Origin: Pseudomonadota bacterium
GTDB lineage: Bacteria > Chloroflexota > Ktedonobacteria > Ktedonobacterales > JADMIN01
Assembly: GCA_021324535.1 (NCBI GenBank)
Contig: JAJPIU010000022.1
Coordinates: 1-37,696, forward strand
Direction of reading: 5' to 3'
Length of the DNA stretch: 37,696 nt
Part shown: positions 9,401-16,565 of the stretch, one piece after another
Layout: each line of letters starts with the position of its first letter
Position numbering within the stretch: position 1 is the first letter of the stretch
The notes under the pieces: model-generated
Seen by the model: the letters and a program-made list of their open reading frames with translations, nothing else
Told to the model about the DNA's origin: nothing
Database searches by the model: none
Program-made: the position numbers and the translations under genes

Positions 9401-11599
9401 TCGCTCGACCGCTTCTTCGCGTTGGATTACTACGATTCCCCCCTCCGCGCCGATCTGCGCCACCTTGCGGACGCCTATGTGCTTGACTATATCCCTGATG
9501 TGACCGAAGAAGTAAATCATCGCCTGATGGTGACGACGGTCTGGCGCGATGAAATCAACGAGCTGTTGCAACAGCGGCTCGAAGAGATGGGTCTGGCTCA
9601 CCAGAGGCAGGAGACTCAGGCGTTGCTGCGCGCGCTCAAATCGCTTTCAGGGCGATTAGTCTTGCAGGCGATGATCTCACAAAATGAGGCAACGCAGGCA
9701 GTGGGGCTGGGCGCTGTGGCTGCCTGGCTTGCGGGCAAAGGACGGCTGGCGCAGTCGGTCTTGATTCCGGCGAGTTTACACCCTTCCATTTTTTCACCCA
9801 TTCCAGCGCGCGGCGCTAGCTCGCTTTCGTTTGGGGCAGATCTGGCGTTGATTACCCTGAAGCCGCGTACCGTGGAGGTGGAGTTCATCGCTGTCGCCTG
9901 GCAATGGGGAGCGCAGCCACTCGAAAACATCACCACAGAGATGAAGGAGCGACTGCATACTTCAGCGAAAGCGTTTGAGGATCGGTTCTTTGATCGTGAT
10001 CGTGTGGATGGCGCATTGCAGCGCGCCGCGCTGGCCAGCGTCATCCGCTTCTATTTCGAGCGCGCCATACGCTATGGGCTAATTGATGAAGCGGTGCAAC
10101 GATCCTTTGACGAGTATCTCAACCGCCTCGAACGCGAGAAGCTCATCTTCAAAGCCGACTATGCCGCGTATGTAATCAATTTGCAAAGTCCCCCACGCGA
10201 CGACTACCCCGATGAGGATATGAGAGTCAAGATACTGGCATCTCGCGACCTCCAAGACGTCGAAGGATTCCGCCCATACCAACATCACATAGAGCAGGTG
10301 GTGGTTGACGCTGAAGATGAATCAACGCTTGTGGCCATGGAACCGCAACAGGCGACGCTACTCCCTGTGATGATGGAACCACCCACGACAATACTGGCAG
10401 TGGAAAACGTGTCTGAAACGCCCGATGGACAGGCGACGCCTCTATCTGATGAACACCCGATGGAACCACTGGCCTCCGGCGAAACGCTCACTGCTCATAA
10501 GAGCAGTGAGCTACCAGAGGCCGACACTGAAGATGAGGAGATAGCGGTTCCGCTGGGTGAGGCGCATGGCTTCCAGGTTTCGTGGCTGCCAAGCGTGAAG
10601 GGAAGCCCACATCTCTTTATCATGGGCATTCCTGGGCAGGGAAAGTCCTGGGCGTTGCTACGGATTGTCTCTAATTTGGCGGAGCAACATGTGCCATCGC
10701 TCGTGCTCGACTTCCACGGGCAGTTTTCGCAGCCGACGGGCGTCGGCGCCTGGTCACCTCCAGGAACCGTCCTCGACGCCTCGGACGGCCTGCCGTTCTC
10801 TCCATTTGAGATCATCAAAGAGAAGGGTGTCGGCTGGAAAGCGAATTCCTACGAGCTTGCCGAAATATTGGGGCATGTCGTCGGTTTGGGAGAGATCCAG
10901 CAAGAGGTTGTGCGCAAGGCAATTGTGGCGGCATATCGGGCACACGGTTTTGCTGATGGCGATGGACATCTGGCCGATGACGAGTTGAGCTACCCAACAA
11001 TGCGGGAAGTCCTCAAACAATTGCAACGGCTAGAACAAGAGAGCGGCGCCAAGAATGCCGTCGTTCGTTGCAATCGCTTGCTTGAGGCCAATCTCTTTAA
11101 GCCGGTTGAGGGCGGACCTGACCTTATTTCGCTCGCACGTCGAGGTCTTATCATCGACCTGCATAATATCTATGGTGAAACCCTTCAGTTGGCCGCAGGC
11201 GCGTTTGTCTTGCAAAAGCTCTATAAGGACATGTTCCGCTGGGGGCCAGCCAAGCGCCTGCGCTTAGTGGTCACTCTGGATGAGGCGCATCGCCTGGCGC
11301 GCGATACTACCCTACCGCTGATCATGAAGGAAGGGCGAAAGTACGGGGTCGCAGTGGTAGTGGCCAGCCAGGGCATGAATGACTTCCAGCCGGAGACCTT
11401 GGGCAACGTGGGAGCTAAAATTGTCTTCAAACTGAACTATCCAGAATCCCTACAAGTCGCCAAACTTATTGATGCGCGCAGAGGGCCTGATATTGCCAGG
11501 CAAATTGAGCGGCTTTCTGTTGGAACAGCATATATTCAGACACCTGAGGCGCTCCAAGGAGTAATTACCCGAATGTTTCCCCTAGGGGATCTGACATGA
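6410..11599 (+). CDS. Giant HerA/FtsK-like ATPase (MAD8/DptH-like defence protein)
   Basis: This is a 1729-residue protein. About 1300 residues have no recognisable catalytic motif, then an acidic linker (about 1310-1385) leads to a C-terminal HerA/FtsK-type motor. The motor has Walker A G1406-IPGQ-G1411-K1412-S1413, Walker B LVVTLDEAH with D1624-E1625, and a VVVASQGM sensor-like strand shortly after. HerA motors form hexamers that pump or unwind double-stranded DNA and usually work with a nuclease or sensor. A large protein with the ATPase at its far C-terminus is the plan of DptH (phosphorothioate restriction) and, from memory, of MAD8 in MADS. AAAGGA lies about 12 bases before the ATG. A four-codon ATG frame (6399-6413) overlaps the start as ATGA and might allow coupled initiation. 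It is the last gene of the operon; no nuclease partner follows, so the effector may be the NERD domain of gene 1 or a distant gene. Confidence 0.8.
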   Translation: MITTDTTDVTTISTQVAGLLAEELARRQQSAQPGHCARVDYLAPDIAQRVLDRLKQLHPDLTCAILTHEQTATPPFITTDQAIELRNRKQGAFCLFVPTTVVDAALTSLANSFEEIDGRDLYKEALKRIMQEIKPKVRAVLTFVRRKRPPASDEQQLDFAVAASDLANRGKEDTIGYELWRVNLIPNGSPTFQENLSSNFRSVQRLARPKKITATAPERIGELGVTQQTAKLLTSFFQGRSMNDVATWSRDILAYPELTFDQWGFPEEIRSDLEKVSVTPFTNPKNGRPERYTHMELSNGDSGILVAQVGKKREIVVRWECEPRRPNNLSTWRIQVVPEGSGLDITDADDNGSPDLYGEEHSSVLDQLERDVPAYRGSAPRGEAHIKLDLEIEKEEWPNYPLCVRVIPLDSAGKFILNAEDKPFYDDSEAFYLERASEEPQATARERRATTPTLAYGRIAYALDQPKTDEITPQSAQLSPTLDAFTLKLTGKGASTTLTLRLSPLLVEIERNVLANHGTGGRYRLSMAEPGQATFDMLESLALDQYKDDSAWADFWNTRRLFFERFKKGENARDLIETAEWTAERAKAAIRYAQAYRALLDELRSTSDNDTLRAALTVDTLLVQVKAAGGDDEEAVVTLPTHPLRAAWVATYTQLLAKWEDKLLQIEPRKRKHALDKELLLGLAPANTPPIAYSSLTGAPFLYSQNLLFFHGVALPAHVHDPTRRCNDLALMLTGASLEYPNEDVQPERLVEYLDRFYQLHPYIETLVTTLVNPDRGQLFADALQQWLQPPMRVGRAADDDDDIDTPNKPAHVQVAAFGEDIYQTPTRHLTNIRAPEHSGGSSDILLPHIAVTLNPLSQIETSHLHDAHLAIISDFTRPTVVAASADTQETHANCYALYGLIARLAPQFTQRDGALIWRRQLMGDAPGANEDHPAGSAFTGTLAEVQEAMLLAGGRLLSTAHHGAPLGQARPALEIRLDVQQGKMLQSLHSHSDWVISLDRFFALDYYDSPLRADLRHLADAYVLDYIPDVTEEVNHRLMVTTVWRDEINELLQQRLEEMGLAHQRQETQALLRALKSLSGRLVLQAMISQNEATQAVGLGAVAAWLAGKGRLAQSVLIPASLHPSIFSPIPARGASSLSFGADLALITLKPRTVEVEFIAVAWQWGAQPLENITTEMKERLHTSAKAFEDRFFDRDRVDGALQRAALASVIRFYFERAIRYGLIDEAVQRSFDEYLNRLEREKLIFKADYAAYVINLQSPPRDDYPDEDMRVKILASRDLQDVEGFRPYQHHIEQVVVDAEDESTLVAMEPQQATLLPVMMEPPTTILAVENVSETPDGQATPLSDEHPMEPLASGETLTAHKSSELPEADTEDEEIAVPLGEAHGFQVSWLPSVKGSPHLFIMGIPGQGKSWALLRIVSNLAEQHVPSLVLDFHGQFSQPTGVGAWSPPGTVLDASDGLPFSPFEIIKEKGVGWKANSYELAEILGHVVGLGEIQQEVVRKAIVAAYRAHGFADGDGHLADDELSYPTMREVLKQLQRLEQESGAKNAVVRCNRLLEANLFKPVEGGPDLISLARRGLIIDLHNIYGETLQLAAGAFVLQKLYKDMFRWGPAKRLRLVVTLDEAHRLARDTTLPLIMKEGRKYGVAVVVASQGMNDFQPETLGNVGAKIVFKLNYPESLQVAKLIDARRGPDIARQIERLSVGTAYIQTPEALQGVITRMFPLGDLT

Positions 11600-11850
11600 C
11601 GTCTGGAAAAATAGTCCGTCAAACAGAGAACAGTTTGTTTGGATGGCTTACAGGCTTACAGCATCTTCGAGAGCTTGGCGCTTTCTTCCGGGTAGCCGTG
11701 GCGCGCATAATTTTGGTGGTATGCTGAGGCGCAAAGCGTGATATGCTATACACGGCGCAACAACGCCACATTGGCTAGCGGCGCCTACACACAGCGCATG
11801 CCATATAGGGCTGATATATTACGACTAGATAGGCAGAGAAGGGAGCCACC

Positions 11851-12633
11851 ATGACCGACAGCGAAACGGGATCGTTAACACCACACGCTTCTTTGAGTGG
11901 GCGCGTGGCCGTCGTGACAGGCAGCAGCCGGGGCATCGGTCGCGCCTCGGCGTTGCGGCTGGCGGGCATGGGCGCCGATGTGGTTATCAACTATCGCAGC
12001 GATGAGCAGGGCGCGCAGGAGGCGTGCGCCGCCATCCAATCGCTTGGCCGCCGCGCCATCGCCGTTCAGGCCGATGTTTCCCAGGAAGATGATGTGGCGC
12101 GGCTGTTCCAGCGGGTTGAGGCGGAGCTTGGAGCGCCGACTATTCTCGTCAACAATGCAGGCGCCACCCGCGACCGGTTGATCTTACAAATGAAGCCGGA
12201 AGACTTCGATAGCGTGATCAACGCCAACCTGCGCTCGGCCTATCTCTGTACGCGCGCTGCCATGCGTGGCATGCTCAAAGCGCGCTGGGGACGCATCGTC
12301 AATATCGCCTCGATCTCTGGGCTGATGGGTCAGGTGGGCCAGGCCAATTACTCCGCGTCGAAGGCCGGGCTGATCGCGCTGACGAAATCCATCGCGCGTG
12401 AGGTAGGCAGCCGCAACATCACCGCCAACGCCGTCGCGCCCGGCTTTATCCCTACCGAACTGACTTCCAACGTCAGCGAGGAGTTCCGCAAGTATTACCT
12501 AGACCTCACACCACTCAAACGTTTCGGCGAGATCGAAGAGGTAGCCTCGCTGGTCGCCTATCTCTGTTCGCCGGAGGCAGGCTACATCACCGGGCAGACC
12601 ATCGCCGTGGATGGCGGTATCAGTATGCGCTAG
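11851..12633 (+). CDS. fabG: 3-oxoacyl-ACP reductase FabG-like short-chain dehydrogenase
   Basis: This 260-residue classical SDR has a complete motif set: the TGSSRGIG cofactor loop (G24, G28, G30), NNAG, and the catalytic S154, Y167 and K171 (Y-S-A-S-K). The C-terminus G-x-x-T-G-Q-x-x-x-V-D-G-G is typical of FabG. R27 in the cofactor loop and the NYRS end of the second strand suggest NADPH preference. The family reduces 3-oxoacyl-ACP to 3-hydroxyacyl-ACP in fatty acid synthesis, but paralogues act on other ketones, and no other fab genes are nearby. AAGGGAG sits 5 bases before the ATG. The 251 bases between the defence operon and this gene contain nothing I can assign. A second SDR follows 55 bases downstream. 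Confidence 0.85.
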   Translation: MTDSETGSLTPHASLSGRVAVVTGSSRGIGRASALRLAGMGADVVINYRSDEQGAQEACAAIQSLGRRAIAVQADVSQEDDVARLFQRVEAELGAPTILVNNAGATRDRLILQMKPEDFDSVINANLRSAYLCTRAAMRGMLKARWGRIVNIASISGLMGQVGQANYSASKAGLIALTKSIAREVGSRNITANAVAPGFIPTELTSNVSEEFRKYYLDLTPLKRFGEIEEVASLVAYLCSPEAGYITGQTIAVDGGISMR

Positions 12634-12688
12634 CATCTCAATCCTACTTGTAATGGGACGACGAAAGACAGAGGGGGAGTGATACTTG

Positions 12689-13495
12689 ATGAATCTGGGC
12701 CTTGAAGGGAAAACTGCGCTGGTGACGGGCGCCAGCCGAGGGATTGGCCGCGCGATTGCCAGCGCGCTTCATGCTGAGGGGGTAAGCCTGGCCCTGGTGG
12801 CTCGTTCACGCGAGGGATTGCAGGAGACAGTACGCACGTTGCAAAGCGCCCATGCGGAGCAGAAAAACAGCGGCGCGCCGGTTCACTTGATCGCCGCCGA
12901 CCTTGCGCTCACTGCGGAGGTTGAGCGGGTCGCGCGTGAGGCCATCGCGAAGCTGGAGCATGTGGACATTTTGATTAACAACGCAGGCCAGGCCAGAGTT
13001 GGACGCTTTTTCGAGATGAGCGACGCCGATCTGCAAGCCGTCTGGCAGGTAAAAGGGATGGGCTATGTGCGTATGGTGCGCGCAATTGCCCCCCATATGC
13101 GGGAACATGGCGACGGACGCATCCTCAACATCATTGGCGACGCCGCACGCACGCCACAGACCGCTGCGTTGATGGTTTCGATGGTCAACGCGGCGCTCGT
13201 CAACTTCACACATGGCATCGCACGCGAGCTGGCGGGGGCAAACATTCGCGTCAACGCCATCAGCCCCGGCTGGACGCTCACCGAGAACCTCAAACGCAGC
13301 CTTGAACTGCAAGCAAACGCGCGTGGCGTAGCGTTTGAGCAAGCCTTGCAAAACGAGGCGCGGCTGCATCATATGCAGCGGCTGGTCTCGCTCGAAGAGA
13401 TTGCCGCGCTGGCCGCCTTTGTCGTCTCGGATCAGTGTCCCGCGCTGACCGGCGAAGACATCTTGCTGGATGGCGGCTCTAGCCCTGGCATATAA
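12689..13495 (+). CDS. SDR-family protein lacking the catalytic Ser-Tyr-Lys triad
   Basis: This 268-residue protein has the SDR Rossmann fold, with TGASRGIG near the N-terminus, LINNAGQ, and the usual C-terminal LDGGSSPG. The catalytic residues are replaced. Where N-I-S-S is expected it reads N147-I-I-G150, and where Y-x-x-x-K is expected it reads V163-S-M-V-N167. Non-canonical SDRs with N-A-A-L at this point exist in other bacteria, so this is likely a conserved variant rather than a sequencing error. Such proteins may bind NAD(P) and act as a sensor or partner, or catalyse by another route. GAGGGGGAG lies 9 bases before ATG 12689; a TTG three bases earlier is an alternative. It probably shares a transcript with the intact SDR upstream and converges on mnmE. 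Confidence 0.8.
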   Translation: MNLGLEGKTALVTGASRGIGRAIASALHAEGVSLALVARSREGLQETVRTLQSAHAEQKNSGAPVHLIAADLALTAEVERVAREAIAKLEHVDILINNAGQARVGRFFEMSDADLQAVWQVKGMGYVRMVRAIAPHMREHGDGRILNIIGDAARTPQTAALMVSMVNAALVNFTHGIARELAGANIRVNAISPGWTLTENLKRSLELQANARGVAFEQALQNEARLHHMQRLVSLEEIAALAAFVVSDQCPALTGEDILLDGGSSPGI

Positions 13496-13502
13496 TCGCC
13501 TA

Positions 13503-14954
13503 TCATTTACCGATGCAAAACTCTGCGAAGATGCGATCTAAGAGGTCAGCGGTCGCGCTCTCGCCAGTGATCTCGCCCAACGCTTCCAGCGCGGCGCGCA
13601 GGTCAACCGAGACGAAATCGAGCGGTAAGGTGTTGGCAAGCGTCGCTTGGGCGGCAGCCAGTTGCTCATCTGCCCGGCGCAGCGCATCGCGGTGGCGCGC
13701 CGCGCTCACCAGCGCATCCGCCGCCTGCGCCGCGCCGCCAAGCGCCATCCGCACGATCTCTTCTTCGAGCGCCGCCACACCCGCGCGCTCCAATGCCGAG
13801 GTATGAACTACCGGCGCGCCCGGCCAGAGCGCCTGCGCCTCTTCCTCGTTTATCGCTCTCGGCAGATCGGCTTTATTCATCACCAGAATGACCGGCGCGC
13901 CCTCTTCGCCAAGCAGCGCATGCAGATCGGTCGCCACCTGTCCATCCAGCTCAGTCAGCGGTTGTGAGCCATCCACTGTCAGCAACAGCAGATCGGCCTC
14001 GCGCGCGGCCGTGCGCGACCGCTCAACGCCCAATCTCTCCACCGGATCGTCGGTCGCCGTCAGCCCGGCGGTATCCACAAGATGCAACGCGACGCCGTTG
14101 ATCTGCGCTGCCTCTTCGACGGTGTCGCGCGTGGTTCCGGCGATGGGCGTGACAATGGCGCGCTCGACGCCAAGCAGCGCGTTGAGCAGACTCGACTTGC
14201 CAACGTTTGGCCGCCCGACAATCGCGACGCGCAATCCCTCACGCAAAATGCGTCCGCTTTCAGCGCCTGCAAGCAACCCTGCTATCTCATCGCGCGCCTG
14301 GGCCATCAGGTCTCCAAGTTCGGCGGGATCGGGCGGCGGTACCTCTTCTTCGGGGAAGTCTATGCTGGCCTCGATGCGGGTGAGCGCGCCAAGCGCCGCA
14401 GTGCGCGCCGCCTGCACGCGCGCGGAAAGGTCGCCCTGCATTTGGCGTAGCGCCAAGCGCCGCCCGGCGTCTGAACCAGCGTTGATCAACGCCATCACAC
14501 CCTCGGCCTGCGTCAGATCGATCCGCCCGTTGAGGAAGGCACGTAAGGTCAGTTCGCCCGGCTGGGCCGCACGCGCGCCCGCCGCCAGCGCAAGCTCCAC
14601 AATGCGCCGCAGGATCAACGGCCCGCCGTGCGCGTTGATCTCCACCATATCTTCGCGCGTATAGGTTCGTGGCGCACGCAAGAAAGCGATCAACACCTCG
14701 TCCACTATCTCACCGCTGTTGGGATCAATGATATGTCCATAGGTCAGCAGATGCGAGGGAGGATATACGCTCTCTGGTATACGGCGCGCCGGACGAAACA
14801 GCGCTCGCCCGATGGCGAACGCCTGGGGGCCGCTGAGGCGCACGATCCCGACCGCGCCCACACCAGGCGGTGTGGCAATCGCGACGATGGTATCGGTATG
14901 CGCATCATGTGCGTCATGTGCCTCCACCTGGGCGACCTCAGTTGATGGGCGCAT
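13503..14954 (-). CDS. mnmE: tRNA uridine-5-carboxymethylaminomethyl modification GTPase MnmE
   Basis: With MnmG, this GTPase makes the cmnm5 modification of the wobble uridine in certain tRNAs. The protein is 483 residues. The N-terminal folate-binding domain starts with the typical D-T-I-V-A-I-A-T-P-P-G-x-G-A-V-G-I-V-R-L-S-G run, cited here as a pattern. The inserted G domain has G1 GRPNVGKS (247-254), a GTTRDT switch, DTAG and NKAD. The chain ends in F-C-I-G-K, whose cysteine is the family's C-terminal hallmark. The first 20 residues contain an unusual His/Asp/Ala-rich stretch (HDAHDAH) not seen in most homologues, so a later start is possible but no better ribosome binding site is visible. 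No mnmG is nearby. The gene is convergent with the SDR pair and likely precedes, on its own strand, the small membrane protein remnant-free gap of 25 bases. Confidence 0.95.
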   Translation of the reverse strand: MRPSTEVAQVEAHDAHDAHTDTIVAIATPPGVGAVGIVRLSGPQAFAIGRALFRPARRIPESVYPPSHLLTYGHIIDPNSGEIVDEVLIAFLRAPRTYTREDMVEINAHGGPLILRRIVELALAAGARAAQPGELTLRAFLNGRIDLTQAEGVMALINAGSDAGRRLALRQMQGDLSARVQAARTAALGALTRIEASIDFPEEEVPPPDPAELGDLMAQARDEIAGLLAGAESGRILREGLRVAIVGRPNVGKSSLLNALLGVERAIVTPIAGTTRDTVEEAAQINGVALHLVDTAGLTATDDPVERLGVERSRTAAREADLLLLTVDGSQPLTELDGQVATDLHALLGEEGAPVILVMNKADLPRAINEEEAQALWPGAPVVHTSALERAGVAALEEEIVRMALGGAAQAADALVSAARHRDALRRADEQLAAAQATLANTLPLDFVSVDLRAALEALGEITGESATADLLDRIFAEFCIGK

Positions 14955-14979
14955 TACTTGTCCGATCTGTCGTGTCCAC

Positions 14980-15621
14980 TTAGCCAGCCGGATTTATCGG
15001 TGGCATGGGCGCGTGTGGCGCGGGGGCTGTTGTGGCTGGCGGTGGGGCCGCGACGGGCGCGGGCGTTGTCAGCTTCACCTGTGGCGTGGGCTGCTTGCTC
15101 GACTCGGGAAGCTGCTGGTAGCCTTGGGACTGTGGGTAGCCAATGGTGGGTGTGGGCGCGCCAGGCGGCAGGCTGCCGTCATAGTCGCCGGGGCCGTAGG
15201 AGCCATAAGGGCCATATCGGCGGTAGTAACGGCGGTTCCAGCGATCCTGACGCCAGCGCCGTCCGCCAAAGAAAGCCGGGCCAAACATGAACAACCCTAT
15301 CCACAACAGCCCAAACAACGCCCAGGTGTGGGTAAAGATGGCGGCGATGATGATCGTTGCGATTACCACGCAACTAATCGGCGCGAAGATTGCAGCCCGC
15401 CTGCCAAAGGTGTCCATCCCCTGTGGCCCTTGCGTCGGTGTGGCTGGCGCCTGGTTTGTCTGGGCTTTGCGCACACGCGCGTTGGCCTTCTGGCGTTCCT
15501 CCAGGTAGCGGTTTGCCAGTGTTTCGTCCATATCGGGGCCAAGCTCACGGCTGGCGGCAATGGTCGCCAACAGTTCGTTGCGTTCGTCCTCATCGTGTGG
15601 GGGTGGTGTATTCTGCGCCAT
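14980..15621 (-). CDS. Small membrane protein with Pro/Ala-rich tail, function unknown
   Basis: This 213-residue protein has an N-terminal soluble helical part (about 1-60) with the segment E-L-G-P-D-M-D-E-T-L-A-N-R-Y-L-E. Two hydrophobic segments follow (about 75-93 and 98-116), then a basic Arg/Tyr/Gly patch (RRWRQDRWNRRYYRR) and a long Pro/Ala/Thr/Gln-rich tail. The ATG at 15621 is preferred because AAAGGGAGAG lies just upstream; an in-frame start ten codons earlier has no such site. It ends 25 bases before the mnmE start on the same strand, so the two may be co-transcribed with this gene first. I do not recognise a characterised homologue. Confidence 0.65.
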   Translation of the reverse strand: MAQNTPPPHDEDERNELLATIAASRELGPDMDETLANRYLEERQKANARVRKAQTNQAPATPTQGPQGMDTFGRRAAIFAPISCVVIATIIIAAIFTHTWALFGLLWIGLFMFGPAFFGGRRWRQDRWNRRYYRRYGPYGSYGPGDYDGSLPPGAPTPTIGYPQSQGYQQLPESSKQPTPQVKLTTPAPVAAPPPATTAPAPHAPMPPINPAG

Positions 15622-16005
15622 CTTAGCTCTCCCTTTCTCCGGTCGGTTCAAGTAGATTGCTGCGGCTCACTGGTCGCGAATTCTCTCGTCGCGTGTGGCG
15701 ACATCCCTTTGACATAACTACGCATGCCAGACGTATGTGTTTCGCCTGCCTGCGGGGCGCCCTCACGCATCTCTCACACATAGTGTACGACGGTGGATGG
15801 CAAAGCGTATAGGCCAAAGGTAAGATTTTTCCTTCCATCTCTGGGGTGATCTCCTATGTCTATTGGCATAGGCGCCAGTGTACATGTTGGGCTTGCGCGC
15901 CCGCTGTGTTTGCCCTACTGATCACGTATGGCACAACCGCGCTCTTCATGTGTGTATGCGTGTGTATGCGTGTGTATGAGCGAGCGATGCGGAGAGGAGA
16001 ACACG
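15622..16005. promoter_or_regulatory. Divergent intergenic region between the membrane protein and the DUF488 gene
   Basis: These 384 bases contain no gene I can support; short frames on both strands look like shadows. The region must hold two divergent promoters. The only clear structure is a 10-base tandem repeat at 15951-15980, shortly before the ribosome binding site of the DUF488 gene. Confidence 0.4.
15951..15980. repeat. Three tandem copies of a 10-bp GT-rich unit
   Basis: TGTGTATGCG occurs twice exactly and a third time as TGTGTATGAG, ending 25 bases before the DUF488 start codon. Slippage at such an array could change the spacing of upstream control elements. It lies in the 5' leader, not in the chosen reading frame. 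Confidence 0.75.
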
Positions 16006-16407
16006 ATGAGCGATACGAAAGCTGCCCGGCGAAACGTGCGGATCAAGCGGGTGTACGAGCCGCCAGACGCTGAGGACGGCACGCGGGTGTTGGTGGATAG
16101 GCTCTGGCCGCGTGGCCTTTCGCATGAGCGCGCACAGGTGGATCACTGGCTGAAAGATGTTGCGCCGTCGGATGAACTACGGGCATGGTTTGGGCACGAT
16201 CCCGCTAAGTTCGACGAGTTTCGGCGGCGCTATCTTGCGGAACTGAAAGATTCATCAGCGGCGCAGGAGGCGCTGGCCCAGATTCGGGCGCTGGCCGCCA
16301 AAGGCACTGTCACATTGGTCTATGGCGCGCGCGATACCGAACACAACGACGCCGTCGTGCTGCGCGACTTCCTCGCGACCTCCGGCAAAGACGGCGATAA
16401 AAAGTAA
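16006..16407 (+). CDS. DUF488 family protein
   Basis: This 133-residue protein has the DUF488 signature: an N-terminal K-R-V-Y-E-P-P segment, then VLVDRLWPRGLS, a central D-x-W-x-K-D-V-A-P-S-x-x-L-R-x-W-F-x-H-D-P block, and a C-terminal TLVYGARDTEHNDA block. The family is widespread, cytoplasmic and uncharacterised; its conserved Arg, Asp and His residues suggest an enzyme. The ATG at 16006 is chosen because GGAGAGGAG lies immediately upstream. A longer frame starting at 15928 would translate the GT-rich repeat into a Cys/Val-rich leader and is not credible. A 7-bp hairpin at 16457-16479 follows the gene. Confidence 0.85.
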   Translation: MSDTKAARRNVRIKRVYEPPDAEDGTRVLVDRLWPRGLSHERAQVDHWLKDVAPSDELRAWFGHDPAKFDEFRRRYLAELKDSSAAQEALAQIRALAAKGTVTLVYGARDTEHNDAVVLRDFLATSGKDGDKK

Positions 16408-16456
16408 TCCCCGCCAATGCGAGGTTACTGCGACCGCGCAATAGCCTATCTTTCTA

Positions 16457-16479
16457 GACCGCTTGCCACATGAGCGGTC
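16457..16479. terminator. Inverted repeat between the DUF488 gene and the 325-aa protein gene
   Basis: Perfect 7-bp arms GACCGCT and AGCGGTC flank a 9-base loop. No T-run follows, so this is either a weak terminator for the DUF488 gene or an operator for the gene starting at 16566. Confidence 0.35.
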
Positions 16480-16565
16480 ATGCTCTACGATCCTGTCAAA
16501 ATGATCTGCGAATATCGCTGCGCGATGTGTTATGAGACGCGCTGACTATTAAAGGGTGGCGGCCA

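Noticed and set aside
492-11599. BREX or phosphorothioate (Dnd/Dpt) system
   Set aside because: There is no PglX, PglZ, BrxL, DndA-E or comparable modification gene; only kinase and ATPase parts are shared.
14812-15717. Plus-strand frame of 301 codons across the mnmE start and membrane protein gene
   Set aside because: It reads through two opposite-strand genes and shows no protein-like pattern.
15928-16005. A longer N-terminus for the DUF488 protein
   Set aside because: It would translate a GT tandem repeat into a Cys/Val-rich leader; the GGAGAGGAG site points to the ATG at 16006.
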